Notes under the pieces: model-generated
What the model was told of the DNA's origin: nothing
The model's input: only the letters and a program-made list of their open reading frames with translations
Database searches by the model: none
Position numbers and translations under genes: made by a program
Shown: in pieces, positions 44,154 to 53,119 of the stretch
Position numbering within the stretch: the stretch's first letter is position 1
Layout: each line of letters opens with the position of its first letter
DNA from: Allomesorhizobium camelthorni
GTDB taxonomy: Bacteria; Pseudomonadota; Alphaproteobacteria; Rhizobiales; Rhizobiaceae
Assembly (NCBI RefSeq): GCF_011045125.1
Contig: NZ_JAAKZF010000036.1
Coordinates: 1-61,100 of the forward strand
Direction of reading: 5' to 3'
DNA: 61,100 nt

Positions 44154-45056
44154 ATGAGTTACCGTCTCCCGCCGCTGAACGCGCTGAAGGCGTTCGAGGC
44201 CGCGGCGCGCCTCGGGAGCTTCAGCCGGGCCGCGGACGAACTCTGCGTGACGCAGGGAGCCATCAGTCGCCACATCAAGATCCTGGAGGAGAGTCTCGAG
44301 ACCAAGCTGTTTCGTCGTGTTCACCGGCAAGTCCACCTGACCGAGGAAGGACTGGCCTATAGCCGAAGTGTGCGCGAGGCCTTTGCGATCATCGAGACGG
44401 AGACTGCCAACCTGAATCCTCACTATGCCGACCGGATCATCCGTATCAAAGCACTGCCGACCTTCGCGATGCGGTGGCTCATCCCCCGGCTGTCGGACTT
44501 CACCAGGCAGTACCCCGAGTACGAGGTGTCGATCCAGACCAGCCACAAGTTCGCGGACTTCGAATACGACGACCTGGACGGTTCGATCGAGTTTGGTACG
44601 GGGAACTGGAAAGACGTGGCCTCCGATCTCCTTTTCCCGACCATGCTGACGCCCGTATGCAGTCCCCGGCTCGCCGACGGGGCCGGGCCGCCGCAGAGTC
44701 TGGAGCAGTTGCCGCGGTATGTGCTGTTGCATTCGAAGCAGCGGCCGGACCTGTGGAACCAGTGGCTTACGAGTGTCGGCGCGACGAACGTGCCCACGAA
44801 GGACGTCGCCCGTCTCGAGGATTCCGGACTCGTCTACCAAGCTGCGATCGATGGCCTGGGTCTGGCGATCGCCGAATTCGGATATGTGAAGGAAGACATC
44901 AGACTGGGCCGCTTGGTGAAGCCCTTCGACTACATCCTCGTCGGCAACCAAGGCTACTACTTCGTGTGCCTGCCACGGAAGCTGCGACTCAAGAAGGTCG
45001 CGGCCTTCCGCAAATGGATAATGTCGAGGGCGGAGGAAACGCGCTCGCTTGCCTGA
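44154..45056 (+). CDS. LysR-family regulator, GcvA-like
   Basis: 300 aa from ATG 44154 (GGGAGGAAG just upstream). N-terminal LPPLNALKAFEAAARLGSFS, then ADELCVTQGAISRHIKILEE, the GcvA/AmpR-type helix-turn-helix; ligand domain with LPTFAMRWLIPRLSDFTRQY and a C-terminal KGYYFV-type strand (NQGYYFVCLPRKLR). GcvA-like proteins usually activate a divergent gene, but here the upstream DNA is non-coding and the next gene downstream (hydratase) is convergent. Target unknown. Confidence 0.9.
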   Translation: MSYRLPPLNALKAFEAAARLGSFSRAADELCVTQGAISRHIKILEESLETKLFRRVHRQVHLTEEGLAYSRSVREAFAIIETETANLNPHYADRIIRIKALPTFAMRWLIPRLSDFTRQYPEYEVSIQTSHKFADFEYDDLDGSIEFGTGNWKDVASDLLFPTMLTPVCSPRLADGAGPPQSLEQLPRYVLLHSKQRPDLWNQWLTSVGATNVPTKDVARLEDSGLVYQAAIDGLGLAIAEFGYVKEDIRLGRLVKPFDYILVGNQGYYFVCLPRKLRLKKVAAFRKWIMSRAEETRSLA

Positions 45057-45165
45057 GAAAGTTCGGTTGCGATCGTCGAGGGCGCGTGAGCCCTCGACCC
45101 CCTTGCAGGCATGGACGAAGTCTGCCCAGGGCCAGGCAGGAGGCATATGCAGGTCCGGGTGCGAA

Positions 45166-45951
45166 CTAGCGCCAGGACATTGTCACGGAACCCAGCGTGT
45201 CAAATGTTGCGCGGAACACATCGCCGGGTGCGACGTCCGAGGGGCGGCACGGCGCGCCCGTGAGTACCACTTCCCCTGCCTCGATTCTTGCGCCCTGTTC
45301 TGCCAGTTTGTCGGCAAGCCAGCAGACGGCGCTGGCCGGATTGCCCATGATCTCCGACATGTGCGGCGTGGCGATGATCTCTCCATTGCGCTCGAACTTC
45401 ACTGAAATCGATCCAAGGTCCGCATCCCGGATCGGAAGCCGTCCGCGACCGAGCACGAACCGGGCCGCCGATCCATTGTCGCAGATGGCGTCGATCCCGC
45501 GCACACGCCAGTCCTGGATCCGGCAGTCGACGATCTCGAAAGCCGGAACCGCGTAGTCGACCGCCGCGATGACGTCTTCGATCGAGGCGTTCGGTCCCGC
45601 CAGGGGATGGGCAAGGACGAAGGCCAGTTCCGGCTCGATCTTCGGATCGATGAGTTCGGATCGATCGCCGATCCCGCCATCCTCGATGCGCATCTGACCG
45701 AACAGGTGGCCGTAGTCCGGCTCGCTGAGACCCACCATCTTCTGGACGGCCTGACTCGTGAGCCCGATCTTGTAGCCGCACATGCGGTGCCCGATGCCGG
45801 CACGTAGGCGGGCTACGTTTGCTTGTACCTCATAGGCCTGATCGACACTCAGTTGCGGGTGCGACAGGCTGATCGGCGGGATCGGCGTCAGGCTCGTCTC
45901 GGCATTCCACAGGCTTCTCCCCAGGGACGTGATCTCGTCATCGCGCGTCAT
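45166..45951 (-). CDS. 2-Keto-4-pentenoate hydratase-like protein
   Basis: 261 aa from ATG 45951 (GGAGG seven bases upstream; an earlier ATG at 46068 lies in AT-rich promoter DNA). HRMCGYKIGLTSQAVQKMVG, EPDYGHLFGQM, KIEPELAFVLAHPL with the E-x-E metal ligands, AFEIVDCRIQDWRV and EVVLTGAPCRPSDVAPGD are the MhpD/hydratase blocks of the FAH superfamily. Such enzymes hydrate 2-hydroxypenta-2,4-dienoates after meta-cleavage or decarboxylate oxalocrotonate. No aldolase or ring dioxygenase is nearby, so its pathway is open. Confidence 0.88.
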   Translation of the reverse strand: MTRDDEITSLGRSLWNAETSLTPIPPISLSHPQLSVDQAYEVQANVARLRAGIGHRMCGYKIGLTSQAVQKMVGLSEPDYGHLFGQMRIEDGGIGDRSELIDPKIEPELAFVLAHPLAGPNASIEDVIAAVDYAVPAFEIVDCRIQDWRVRGIDAICDNGSAARFVLGRGRLPIRDADLGSISVKFERNGEIIATPHMSEIMGNPASAVCWLADKLAEQGARIEAGEVVLTGAPCRPSDVAPGDVFRATFDTLGSVTMSWR

Positions 45952-46330
45952 GCCCAATCCTCCACTGATTTTTTCGGTTTTATGCACCGCCAGATACGAG
46001 CAGTCAACAGCAATTTCATACAATAAAATGCACGAATATAGTTTAAAATGATAGATATATCTAGTCAATCGCTAGTTCTGTTCCATCGAAAACCATTTTA
46101 TAGGTACTTATCTGTATCAATAGGATGTCATCAGGTGTTAATACCCGCATTCTCGGGCGAGTCACGCCCATGGCATGATTATTTACTCATCTAGACGGAC
46201 TAGCTCAAGTTGACGGCACTGGGGATCACGGCCGTCACTGATGTTGCGGTGACAACTCCTCGTCAGTCCCTGCGCCGCAGTCCGATCGGGGCGGCATGGG
46301 CACTATCGAGACGTAATATGGAGAGGGACA
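45952..46330. promoter_or_regulatory. AT-rich divergent promoter region
   Basis: No gene. This is the most AT-rich stretch of the window (about 46000-46200). It holds the perfect dyad TAGATATATCTA (46052-46063) and the near-dyad GGTGTTAATACC (about 46135). It separates the divergent hydratase and SDR genes and probably carries both promoters. Confidence 0.5.
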
Positions 46331-47102
46331 TTGGATCTGGGACTTGAAGGTAAGACCGCCATTGTGTGCGCCTCGAGCCGGGGGCTTGGAAAGGCCTGCG
46401 CTTCGGCGCTTGCGCGCGAAGGCGTACGGATCGTCGTGAACGGGACGGACAAAGCCCGCACCGAGCAGACCGCTGCAGAAATCGGGACGTTCGCAGCCGA
46501 AAGGCCGCTGGCTGTGGCAGCAGACATCACCACCCCCGAAGGAAGGCACGCGCTTCTGTCGGCCTGCCCGGAACCCGACATTCTGGTCAACAACGCGGGA
46601 GGCCCGCCTATGGGGAACTTCCGGCAGTGGACGAGAAGCGACTGGATCAAGGCGCTCGACCTCAATCTGCTTGGCGCGGTGGAAATGATCAGGGCGATAT
46701 TGGACGGAATGGTCGAGCGGCGTTTCGGCCGCATCGTCAATATCACGTCCGTTGCGGTCAAAGCGCCGATCCCCGATCTCGATCTGTCGAACGCCTCCCG
46801 CTGCGCCCTCACCGGGTTCGTCGGCGGACTGGCGCGTCAGGTACAACGTGACCATGAACAATATCCTGCCGGGAAGCTTCGATACCGATCGGCTGACTTC
46901 CGCAGCGTCTCGCCAGGCAAGCGCAAACGCGGTCACTCTCGAGGACCAATTGCGCGCCATGGGAGAGCGGGAGGTCTCGGGACGGTTCGGATCGCCGGAA
47001 GAACTGGGCAGCCTCTGCGCGTTCCTGTGCGCGGGCGGCTCGGGATATCTGACCCGACAGAACATCCTGCTCGACGGCGGAACATATCCAGGCATCGTCT
47101 GA
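46331..47102 (+). pseudogene. Atypical short-chain dehydrogenase with a frameshift
   Basis: TTG 46331 follows GGAGAGGG and gives MDLGLEGKTAIVCASSRGLG (cofactor motif), NNAGGPPMGNF and NITSVAVKAPIPDLDLSNAS. Near 46848 the frame breaks after FVGGLARQV and continues in another frame as YNVTMNNILPGSFDTDRL to RQNILLDGGTYPGIV, stop 47100-47102. Together the two frames make one full SDR of normal length. The subfamily has LSNASR where YxxxK is usual. Either a recent pseudogene or a sequencing error. Confidence 0.75.
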
Positions 47103-47265
47103 TCGGCTCGGCCCAGTGGCACGATCATGAAACGGATCAAGGGCTCCGTGCCTGATCCGGAACATCTGTTCGTATTAGTTTTCCTAATACAAGGATCAGG
47201 CATTTTGCATTGAGGAGCCCTCCCGAAAATGGTTCGCTAAAAGAAAAAACTGGGAGAAAATCAAA

Positions 47266-47688
47266 ATGGCTGTATCGAGAGCTAGCGTTGAAGCCCGCTG
47301 CGCTGCAATATCAGAATACAGAAAAGCAATTTCTCCTTGGTGTTATGACCACGTACCACGTGAAAAGTTCTCAGGTATATGCGTCATTGATGATTGCATC
47401 GATTACGTCGAGAGAAATCTCAGGAAGAAAATTACTCTCGACGATCTTGCGAGTTTCTGCGGTCGCAACAAATTCCAGGTCATACGGACGTTCCGCAAAT
47501 CACTGGGAACCACACCTCACGCCTTTATCCTCGGAGTCCGCGTATCGCGAGCCGCGGAACTCCTGAGACAGGGAGAACCGGCAGCGGAAGTGGCATGCGA
47601 GGTCGGCTTCGTGGATCAAAGTCACCTTATCCGGTATTTCAAACGCCATGTGGGAACGACTCCCAGGCGCTTTGTCTACCAAGCCTAG
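47266..47688 (+). CDS. Stand-alone AraC/XylS DNA-binding domain protein
   Basis: 140 aa from ATG 47266 (GGGAG nine bases upstream). Residues about 40-138 are a complete AraC-type double helix-turn-helix: IDYVERNLRKKITLDDLASF, RTFRKSLGTTPHAFILGVRV, AAEVACEVGFVDQSHLIRYF and KRHVGTTPRRFV. No sensory or cupin domain precedes it, so it resembles MarA/SoxS-type regulators whose level, not ligand, controls activity. Coding bias near the start is AT-richer than its neighbours. Target unknown. Confidence 0.88.
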   Translation: MAVSRASVEARCAAISEYRKAISPWCYDHVPREKFSGICVIDDCIDYVERNLRKKITLDDLASFCGRNKFQVIRTFRKSLGTTPHAFILGVRVSRAAELLRQGEPAAEVACEVGFVDQSHLIRYFKRHVGTTPRRFVYQA

Positions 47689-47754
47689 CGGGTGGTATTC
47701 GTCGTTTGGTGTGAACCACGCCGGGGTCTGCTGGAGGACGTTTCCTCCGATTCA

Positions 47755-47873
47755 TGGCGCCAGCTTCTGCACGCGTACTTGGCATAGAAGCGTTCCTCGG
47801 CTTCGGCCGGCGGGATATTCCCGATACGCGTCGGTCGAACATTCTGCAAGTTCGTCCAATTTGGGTGGCTCAT
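47755..47873 (-). pseudogene. IS3-family transposase (OrfB) C-terminal scrap
   Basis: Minus-strand frame reads RIGNIPPAEAEERFYAKY, the usual end of IS3-type OrfB (L-G-x-I-P-P-A-E-A-E-x-x-Y-Y). Only about 25 recognisable residues remain between the AraC-type gene and the large oxidoreductase gene. The remaining DNA of this 299-bp gap shows no gene. Confidence 0.55.
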
Positions 47874-47987
47874 GCTACCGTATCATCGGTAGATTCGCCG
47901 GCACTGTTCACACAGGCCGAGGCGGGCGTCCTGCCGCCCGCAATCGTCGTCGAGAACCGTGCAGGAATGCGGTTCCTGGAATGAGCG

Positions 47988-50900
47988 ATGTTACCTGACC
48001 AAGTCTCCCTCGACGACAAATATGCCCTCGAGAAGGGAATGGCATATATGTCGGGCGTACAGGCCCTTGTGCGGCTGCCAATGCTGCAGAAGGCAAGGGA
48101 CGAGGCCAATGGCCTGAATACCGGGGGTTTCATTTCCGGCTACCGCGGTTCGCCTCTCGGCGGATATGATTATGCGATCTGGGGTGCGCAGAAGTGGCTC
48201 AAGGCCAAGGGCATCCATTTCGAGCCCGGCCTAAACGAGGATCTCGCTGCCACGTCCATCTGGGGAAGCCAGCAGCTCAACCTCTTCGACGGTGCTCTGG
48301 TCGACGGTGTATTCGGCATCTGGTACGGCAAGGGGCCCGGCGCCGACCGCTGCGGTGACGTCTTCAAGCATGCAAATGGAGCCGGCACGTCGCGCAATGG
48401 CGGCGTGCTCGCGATCGTGGGAGACGATCATGGATCGCATTCGTCCACGATGCCTCACCAGAGCGAACAGATCTTCGTCGCGGCGATGATGCCCGTGATC
48501 GCGCCGGCGACGCTGCAGGATTATCTGGACTTCGGAGTGGGGGGCTTTGCGCTGTCTCGTTATTCCGGCTGCTGGGTCGGCATGAAGGCCGTGGCGCAGA
48601 CGATCGAAACGGCGGGGACGGTTGAAATTGATCCGATGCGGCCGGACATCGTGGTTCCCGCCGATTTCGTTGTGCCGGCCGAAGGCCTGAACATTCGTCT
48701 CGTGGACCCGCCACTGGAGCAGGAGAGGCGATTGCATGGCCCGCGCATGGCCGCCGTCCAGGCATTCGCGCGCGCCAACCGCTTTGACCGGCTCGTGTGG
48801 AACCCGTCCGGCGCGAAGGTCGGAATTGCTGCGGCCGGGAAGGCGTATCTGGACCTAAAGGAGGCGCTCGACGAGCTCGGCATCGACGAAGCTGCGGCGG
48901 AAAGGCTCGGCATCCGCCTGTACAAGATCGGTCTGGTCTGGCCGCTTGAGATCGCTGGCATGAAGGCGTTCGCCGAAGGCCTCGACGAGATCATGGTGGT
49001 CGAGGAGAAGCGCGGGCTCATCGAGGACCAGATTGCCAAGATCCTCTACAACGATCCGAAGCGTCCAAGGATCGTTGGCAAGCAGGATCTTGCGGGCGAG
49101 GTGCTCTTTCCCAGCGAGGGCGAGATAAACCCCACGCTGGTCGGCCGCCGCGTGGGCGCCTTTCTTTCCTCCGTGCTGGACCGCGACACCGTCATCGAAC
49201 AGAATCTCGCACGCCTGGAGCAAATCGATCTTGCCGCACGCAACCTGTCGCCCGTCCTGGTCCGTCCACCGTTCTTCTGTTCGGGCTGCCCGCACAACAC
49301 CTCGACGGTGCTGCCCGAAGGCAGTCGCGGGATGGCCGGCATCGGCTGTCATGGAATGATCGCGTTCATGCCTGAACGGCGAACGCATCTGTGGAGCCAC
49401 ATGGGTGGGGAGGGATTGGCCTGGGTGGGGCAATCCCCGTTCACTTCTCAAAAGCATGTATTCCAGAACCTGGGCGATGGAACGTACTCCCACAGCGGTC
49501 TGCTGGCGATCCGAGCGGCCGCCGCGAGCAAGGTGAACATCACCTACAAGATCCTGTACAACGATGCCGTCGCGATGACCGGCGGCCAGTCGGTGGAAGG
49601 GGGGCTTACGGTGCCCCAGGTGTGCGAACAGGTCCTGGCTGAGGGTGCGAGGCGCGTGGCTATCGTCACCGATGAGCCGGACAAGTACTCGTCGGGATCA
49701 ATTCGGATTCCTTTGGGCATCGCTGTGCACCACCGGGACGATCTCGACGCGGTCCAGCGCGACCTGCGCGAAGTGGAAGGTCTGACGATCCTCGTTTACG
49801 ATCAGACCTGCGCGGCCGAGAAGCGGCGGCGCCGCAAGCGCGGCAAGTTTCCCGATCCGGACCGCCGAATTTATATCAATCAGGCGGTCTGCGAGAACTG
49901 CGGCGACTGCACGATCAAGTCGAACTGCATCTCGGTACAGCCGGTCGAGACCGATCTTGGCAGAAAGCGCAGGATCGACCAGTCCTCCTGCAACAAGGAC
50001 TTTTCCTGCGTGAAGGGTTTCTGCCCGAGTTTCGTCAGCGTGTCCGGCGCTCGCGTCAGGAAAGCGAGCCCGGTTGCGCGGATCAGCGCTACCGACGATC
50101 TGAAGATGCCCGTGGCAGCCACGATCGACGGGACCTTGAGCATCCTGGTCACCGGTGTCGGCGGCACCGGGGTGATCACCGTCGGAGCGTTGCTCGGCAT
50201 GGCGGCTCGCCTGGAGGGATTGCATTGCACCGTCCTCGATTCGACCGGAATGGCGCAGAAGAACGGAGCCGTGATGAGCCACGTGCGGATCGGCGGCAAG
50301 CCGGCGTCGGTCGCTTCGCGCATACCCGCCGGAAAAGCCGACGTGGTGATCGCCTGCGACACAGTCGTCGCAACGGGACCCGCGGCGCTGGCGACCATCC
50401 GGTCCGGCGCGACCCGCGTCATCGCCAACGAGAAGGTCGTGCCGACAGCCGCGTTCATGCAGAACCGCGATTTCGATTTCGAGGAGGCGACGCTGCGCAA
50501 GCGTCTGGCGGACGCGGCGGGACGAGATATGATCGATTTCGTCCCGGCTCATTCGATCGCAACGGCGCTGCTCGGCGACGCGATCGCCACGAACACGTTC
50601 ATGCTCGGATTTGCGTTTCAGAAGGGATTGCTGCCGCTCGGCTTTGAGGCCCTCACCCGGGCCATCGAACTCAACGGCGTCGCCGTCGAAACCAACAAGC
50701 AGGCATTCGAGTGGGGCCGGCGCGCGGCGCGGGATCTTGATGCCGTCGTGGAAACCGCCTCGCTGAAGGACGCGGGCCGTGCGCCGGAGACTCTCGAAGA
50801 GATCATCGACCACAGGGCGCGGCTTCTGACGGCCTATCAGGATGCTGCCTACGCGGCGCGATATCGCGATGTCGTCGAAAACGTACGCAGGGCCGAAGCC

Positions 50901-51446
50901 GGAGTGGCACCCGGCACGGCGGACCTGACCCGGACCGTCGCCGTCAACCTGGCCAAGCTCATGGCCTACAAGGACGAGTACGAGGTTGCGCGCCTCTACT
51001 CCGACGGCGAGTTCAGGAAACGCCTGAGTCAGGAATTCGAAGGCGATTATCGCATCGCGCTCCACATGGCTCCGCCGTTCCTCACGAAGCGCAATGACGC
51101 GGGAGAGCCGGTGAAGCGAACATTCGGTCCTTGGATCATGCCCGCTCTCGGCGTTCTGGCGAGGCTGAAGTGGCTTCGCAATTCACGCCTCGATCCCTTC
51201 GGGCGGACACAGGAAAGACGGATGGAGCGGCAACTGATCGAAGACTACGAAGATAACCTGCGCGGGCTACTCGCGGGATTGCGTCCGGACAATCATGCGG
51301 CAGCGGTGGAGATCGCGGCTATCCCCGACATGATCCGCGGCTTCGGCCACGTCAAGCTGCAGAGCATTTCGATCGCCCAGCGTCGCCATGGCGCCTTGAT
51401 GGAGAAATTTTCCGCCGGTCGCGCCATGCCGGTCGCCGCCGAGTAG
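47988..51446 (+). CDS. Fused indolepyruvate:ferredoxin oxidoreductase-family protein
   Basis: 1152 aa, the long fused form (alpha plus beta in one chain) seen in aerobic proteobacteria. Order: pyrimidine-binding domain (NTGGFISGYRGSPLGGYDYA), transketolase-like part, ThDP part with FFCSGCPHNTST, GIGCHGMI and WSHMGGEGLAWVGQ, a cysteine-rich Fe-S region (INQAVCENCGDCTIKSNC, then SCNKDFSCVKGFCPS) and a gamma/beta domain (LVTGVGGTGVITVGALLGMA). Family reaction: oxidative decarboxylation of aryl-pyruvate or other 2-keto acids to acyl-CoA with reduction of ferredoxin. Stands alone on the plus strand, convergent with the LeuCD-like operon. Start ATG 47988 has only a weak ribosome-binding site. Confidence 0.9.
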   Translation: MLPDQVSLDDKYALEKGMAYMSGVQALVRLPMLQKARDEANGLNTGGFISGYRGSPLGGYDYAIWGAQKWLKAKGIHFEPGLNEDLAATSIWGSQQLNLFDGALVDGVFGIWYGKGPGADRCGDVFKHANGAGTSRNGGVLAIVGDDHGSHSSTMPHQSEQIFVAAMMPVIAPATLQDYLDFGVGGFALSRYSGCWVGMKAVAQTIETAGTVEIDPMRPDIVVPADFVVPAEGLNIRLVDPPLEQERRLHGPRMAAVQAFARANRFDRLVWNPSGAKVGIAAAGKAYLDLKEALDELGIDEAAAERLGIRLYKIGLVWPLEIAGMKAFAEGLDEIMVVEEKRGLIEDQIAKILYNDPKRPRIVGKQDLAGEVLFPSEGEINPTLVGRRVGAFLSSVLDRDTVIEQNLARLEQIDLAARNLSPVLVRPPFFCSGCPHNTSTVLPEGSRGMAGIGCHGMIAFMPERRTHLWSHMGGEGLAWVGQSPFTSQKHVFQNLGDGTYSHSGLLAIRAAAASKVNITYKILYNDAVAMTGGQSVEGGLTVPQVCEQVLAEGARRVAIVTDEPDKYSSGSIRIPLGIAVHHRDDLDAVQRDLREVEGLTILVYDQTCAAEKRRRRKRGKFPDPDRRIYINQAVCENCGDCTIKSNCISVQPVETDLGRKRRIDQSSCNKDFSCVKGFCPSFVSVSGARVRKASPVARISATDDLKMPVAATIDGTLSILVTGVGGTGVITVGALLGMAARLEGLHCTVLDSTGMAQKNGAVMSHVRIGGKPASVASRIPAGKADVVIACDTVVATGPAALATIRSGATRVIANEKVVPTAAFMQNRDFDFEEATLRKRLADAAGRDMIDFVPAHSIATALLGDAIATNTFMLGFAFQKGLLPLGFEALTRAIELNGVAVETNKQAFEWGRRAARDLDAVVETASLKDAGRAPETLEEIIDHRARLLTAYQDAAYAARYRDVVENVRRAEAGVAPGTADLTRTVAVNLAKLMAYKDEYEVARLYSDGEFRKRLSQEFEGDYRIALHMAPPFLTKRNDAGEPVKRTFGPWIMPALGVLARLKWLRNSRLDPFGRTQERRMERQLIEDYEDNLRGLLAGLRPDNHAAAVEIAAIPDMIRGFGHVKLQSISIAQRRHGALMEKFSAGRAMPVAAE

Positions 51447-51589
51447 GACTGTATCCCTCCTTGCAGCAAGCCGTAAGGTAGGGCGACGACCCTGCACGTC
51501 AGCTTCATGCGCGCCGAGTTCGGTGACTATTTTATCGCGAGGCGCCGGTCGTACATCGTTGCCGCGCTTCGGTCGAAATGTGGTCGGAC

Positions 51590-52465
51590 CTATCGGAAAC
51601 GCTGCTCCAGTGAAGACCATTCCTCTTCGCGTACGATTTCCCGGAAGAGCGCCCTCGCGCCTTCGAAGTCGGACAGCAGCACGGGCGGCGAATCGTCCGT
51701 CGCGAAGCGCTGCAACTGCATCAAGGCGTCGTTCGTGGCCAGCATCGTCCTCAGCATGACGAAGTTCGGGTAAACCACTTGGGAGAACCCCATGGCGGCA
51801 AGTTCTGACGGCTTCAGCCAGGTTGGACGGTTCTCCAGCATGTCGACGATCTGGTACGAACCGCGGAACGTCTTTCCCACGCGCTCGAGTTCCTCCACGG
51901 TGGATACACCGGGGATGAATACGCCGTCCGCTCCAGCCTTTAGATAGGCGTCGCAGCGCTTCAGCGAGCCTTCCAGTCCTTCGATCGCATACGCGTCGCA
52001 GCGAGTGATGACCATCAGATCCTTGTCCGATCGGGTCTCGACCGCAGCCCGGAGCTTCCTGATGATTTCGTCGTGCGGAGCTACGCGGCGGGCGTTGTTG
52101 TTGCCGGACTGCTTGACCTCGCGTATCTGATCCTCGAGCACGACGGCGCCGACTCCCAGCTCATCATAGATGCGCACCATCCTGACGACGCTCTTGACGT
52201 CGCCATACCCATCGTCGCCGTCCATGATGCAGGGAAGCTCGGTCGCGTTGATTATGTCGCGTGCGGTCTCGACCATTTCGGCCAGCGCCGCCAGTCCGAG
52301 ATCCGGCAAGGCGTATCTGGCCGCGAGCATGGTGGAACCGCCCAGCGCGACAGCCTTAAAGCCCAGACCCTCGATCATTCGCGCAGTGAAGGCGTCCTGC
52401 GCCGTTGGCGCAACGAGCGGGCTGGTCCGGCTGGCCGCTTGCCTAAGCGATCGACGCACGCGCAT
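51590..52465 (-). CDS. PEP mutase/isocitrate lyase-family protein
   Basis: 291 aa from ATG 52465 (AAGGA eight bases upstream; ATG 52471 possible). TIM-barrel blocks: LVAPTAQDAFTARMIEGLGF, IMDGDDGYGDVKSVVRMVRI (metal-binding DDGYG), GAVVLEDQ and RCDAYAIEGLEGSLKRCDAY. Where methylisocitrate and dimethylmalate-type lyases have KKCGH with the catalytic Cys, this protein has KQSGN, so the acid catalyst is replaced by Ser or moved. It may be an oxaloacetate hydrolase or decarboxylase-like member, or a lyase with different chemistry. Overlaps the LeuD-like gene and closes the LeuCD operon. Confidence 0.85.
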   Translation of the reverse strand: MRVRRSLRQAASRTSPLVAPTAQDAFTARMIEGLGFKAVALGGSTMLAARYALPDLGLAALAEMVETARDIINATELPCIMDGDDGYGDVKSVVRMVRIYDELGVGAVVLEDQIREVKQSGNNNARRVAPHDEIIRKLRAAVETRSDKDLMVITRCDAYAIEGLEGSLKRCDAYLKAGADGVFIPGVSTVEELERVGKTFRGSYQIVDMLENRPTWLKPSELAAMGFSQVVYPNFVMLRTMLATNDALMQLQRFATDDSPPVLLSDFEGARALFREIVREEEWSSLEQRFR

Positions 52466-53108
52466 CTGCATTTTCCTTCGCTGATCTGGAATATTGCGGC
52501 CGTGCATAGACCCATGGTGCGGTGACTTTCTGGTTCCGCTGGAAGTCGGTGATCTCGTCGCCGAAGCGGAGCGTCTGTCCGATCTCGTCCAGCCCTTCCA
52601 GCAGCGCTGTCCGGCGGCTCGGGGGAACCGTGAAGGGGACGCTCTCGCCATTGGGCAGCTCGATGATCTGTTTCTCCAGATCCACGGTCAGGGAGGGGTT
52701 GTTGGTCTTGGCGAGATGGTCGTGAAGGCGATCAACCTGGGAGGGGCTCAGGATGATCGGCAGTAGGCCGTTCTTGAAAGCGTTCTCGTAGAAGATATCG
52801 CCGAAGCTCGGTGCGATGACGCAGCGGATGCCAAATCGCATGAGAGCCCATACCGCGAATTCGCGAGAACTGCCGCACCCGAAGTTCTCTCCCGCCACGA
52901 TGATCCTGCTTTGCCGAAAGGGCTCCCGGTTGAGGATGAAGTCAGGCACTTCCTTGCCATCGAGGTCATATCGCCAGCCCGCGAAAAGACCCTTCCCGGG
53001 GTCGTCCTTGAGCGTGCGCTGATAGGAGGCCGGTATCACGGCGTCGGTGTTGATGTTCGGAATAGGAAAGCTGGCGGCTACCCCGTCGAGCTTCGTAAAC
53101 TTTTCCAT
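52443..53108 (-). CDS. LeuD-like hydro-lyase small subunit
   Basis: 221 aa from ATG 53108. MEKFTKLDGVAASFPIPNIN-TDAVIPASYQ is the LeuD start; GENFGCGSSREFAVWALMRF is the swivelling-domain signature; KNGLLPIILSPSQVDRLHD follows. Partner of the large subunit 11 bp upstream. A leucine-pathway role is doubtful because no leuA or leuB is present and the next gene is a PEP-mutase/lyase-family protein. A hydratase of another methyl-substituted malate or maleate fits better (inference). Confidence 0.88.
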   Translation of the reverse strand: MEKFTKLDGVAASFPIPNINTDAVIPASYQRTLKDDPGKGLFAGWRYDLDGKEVPDFILNREPFRQSRIIVAGENFGCGSSREFAVWALMRFGIRCVIAPSFGDIFYENAFKNGLLPIILSPSQVDRLHDHLAKTNNPSLTVDLEKQIIELPNGESVPFTVPPSRRTALLEGLDEIGQTLRFGDEITDFQRNQKVTAPWVYARPQYSRSAKENADARASIA

Positions 53109-53119
53109 CGCCAGTATCC

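Noticed and set aside
44154-45056. LysR protein as activator of the hydratase gene
   Set aside because: The two genes are convergent, not divergent, and no T-N11-A type site was found before the hydratase; the link cannot be supported.
43752-45146. A 464-codon minus-strand frame over the LysR region
   Set aside because: It is antisense to the well-supported LysR gene, has biased composition and no recognisable motif.
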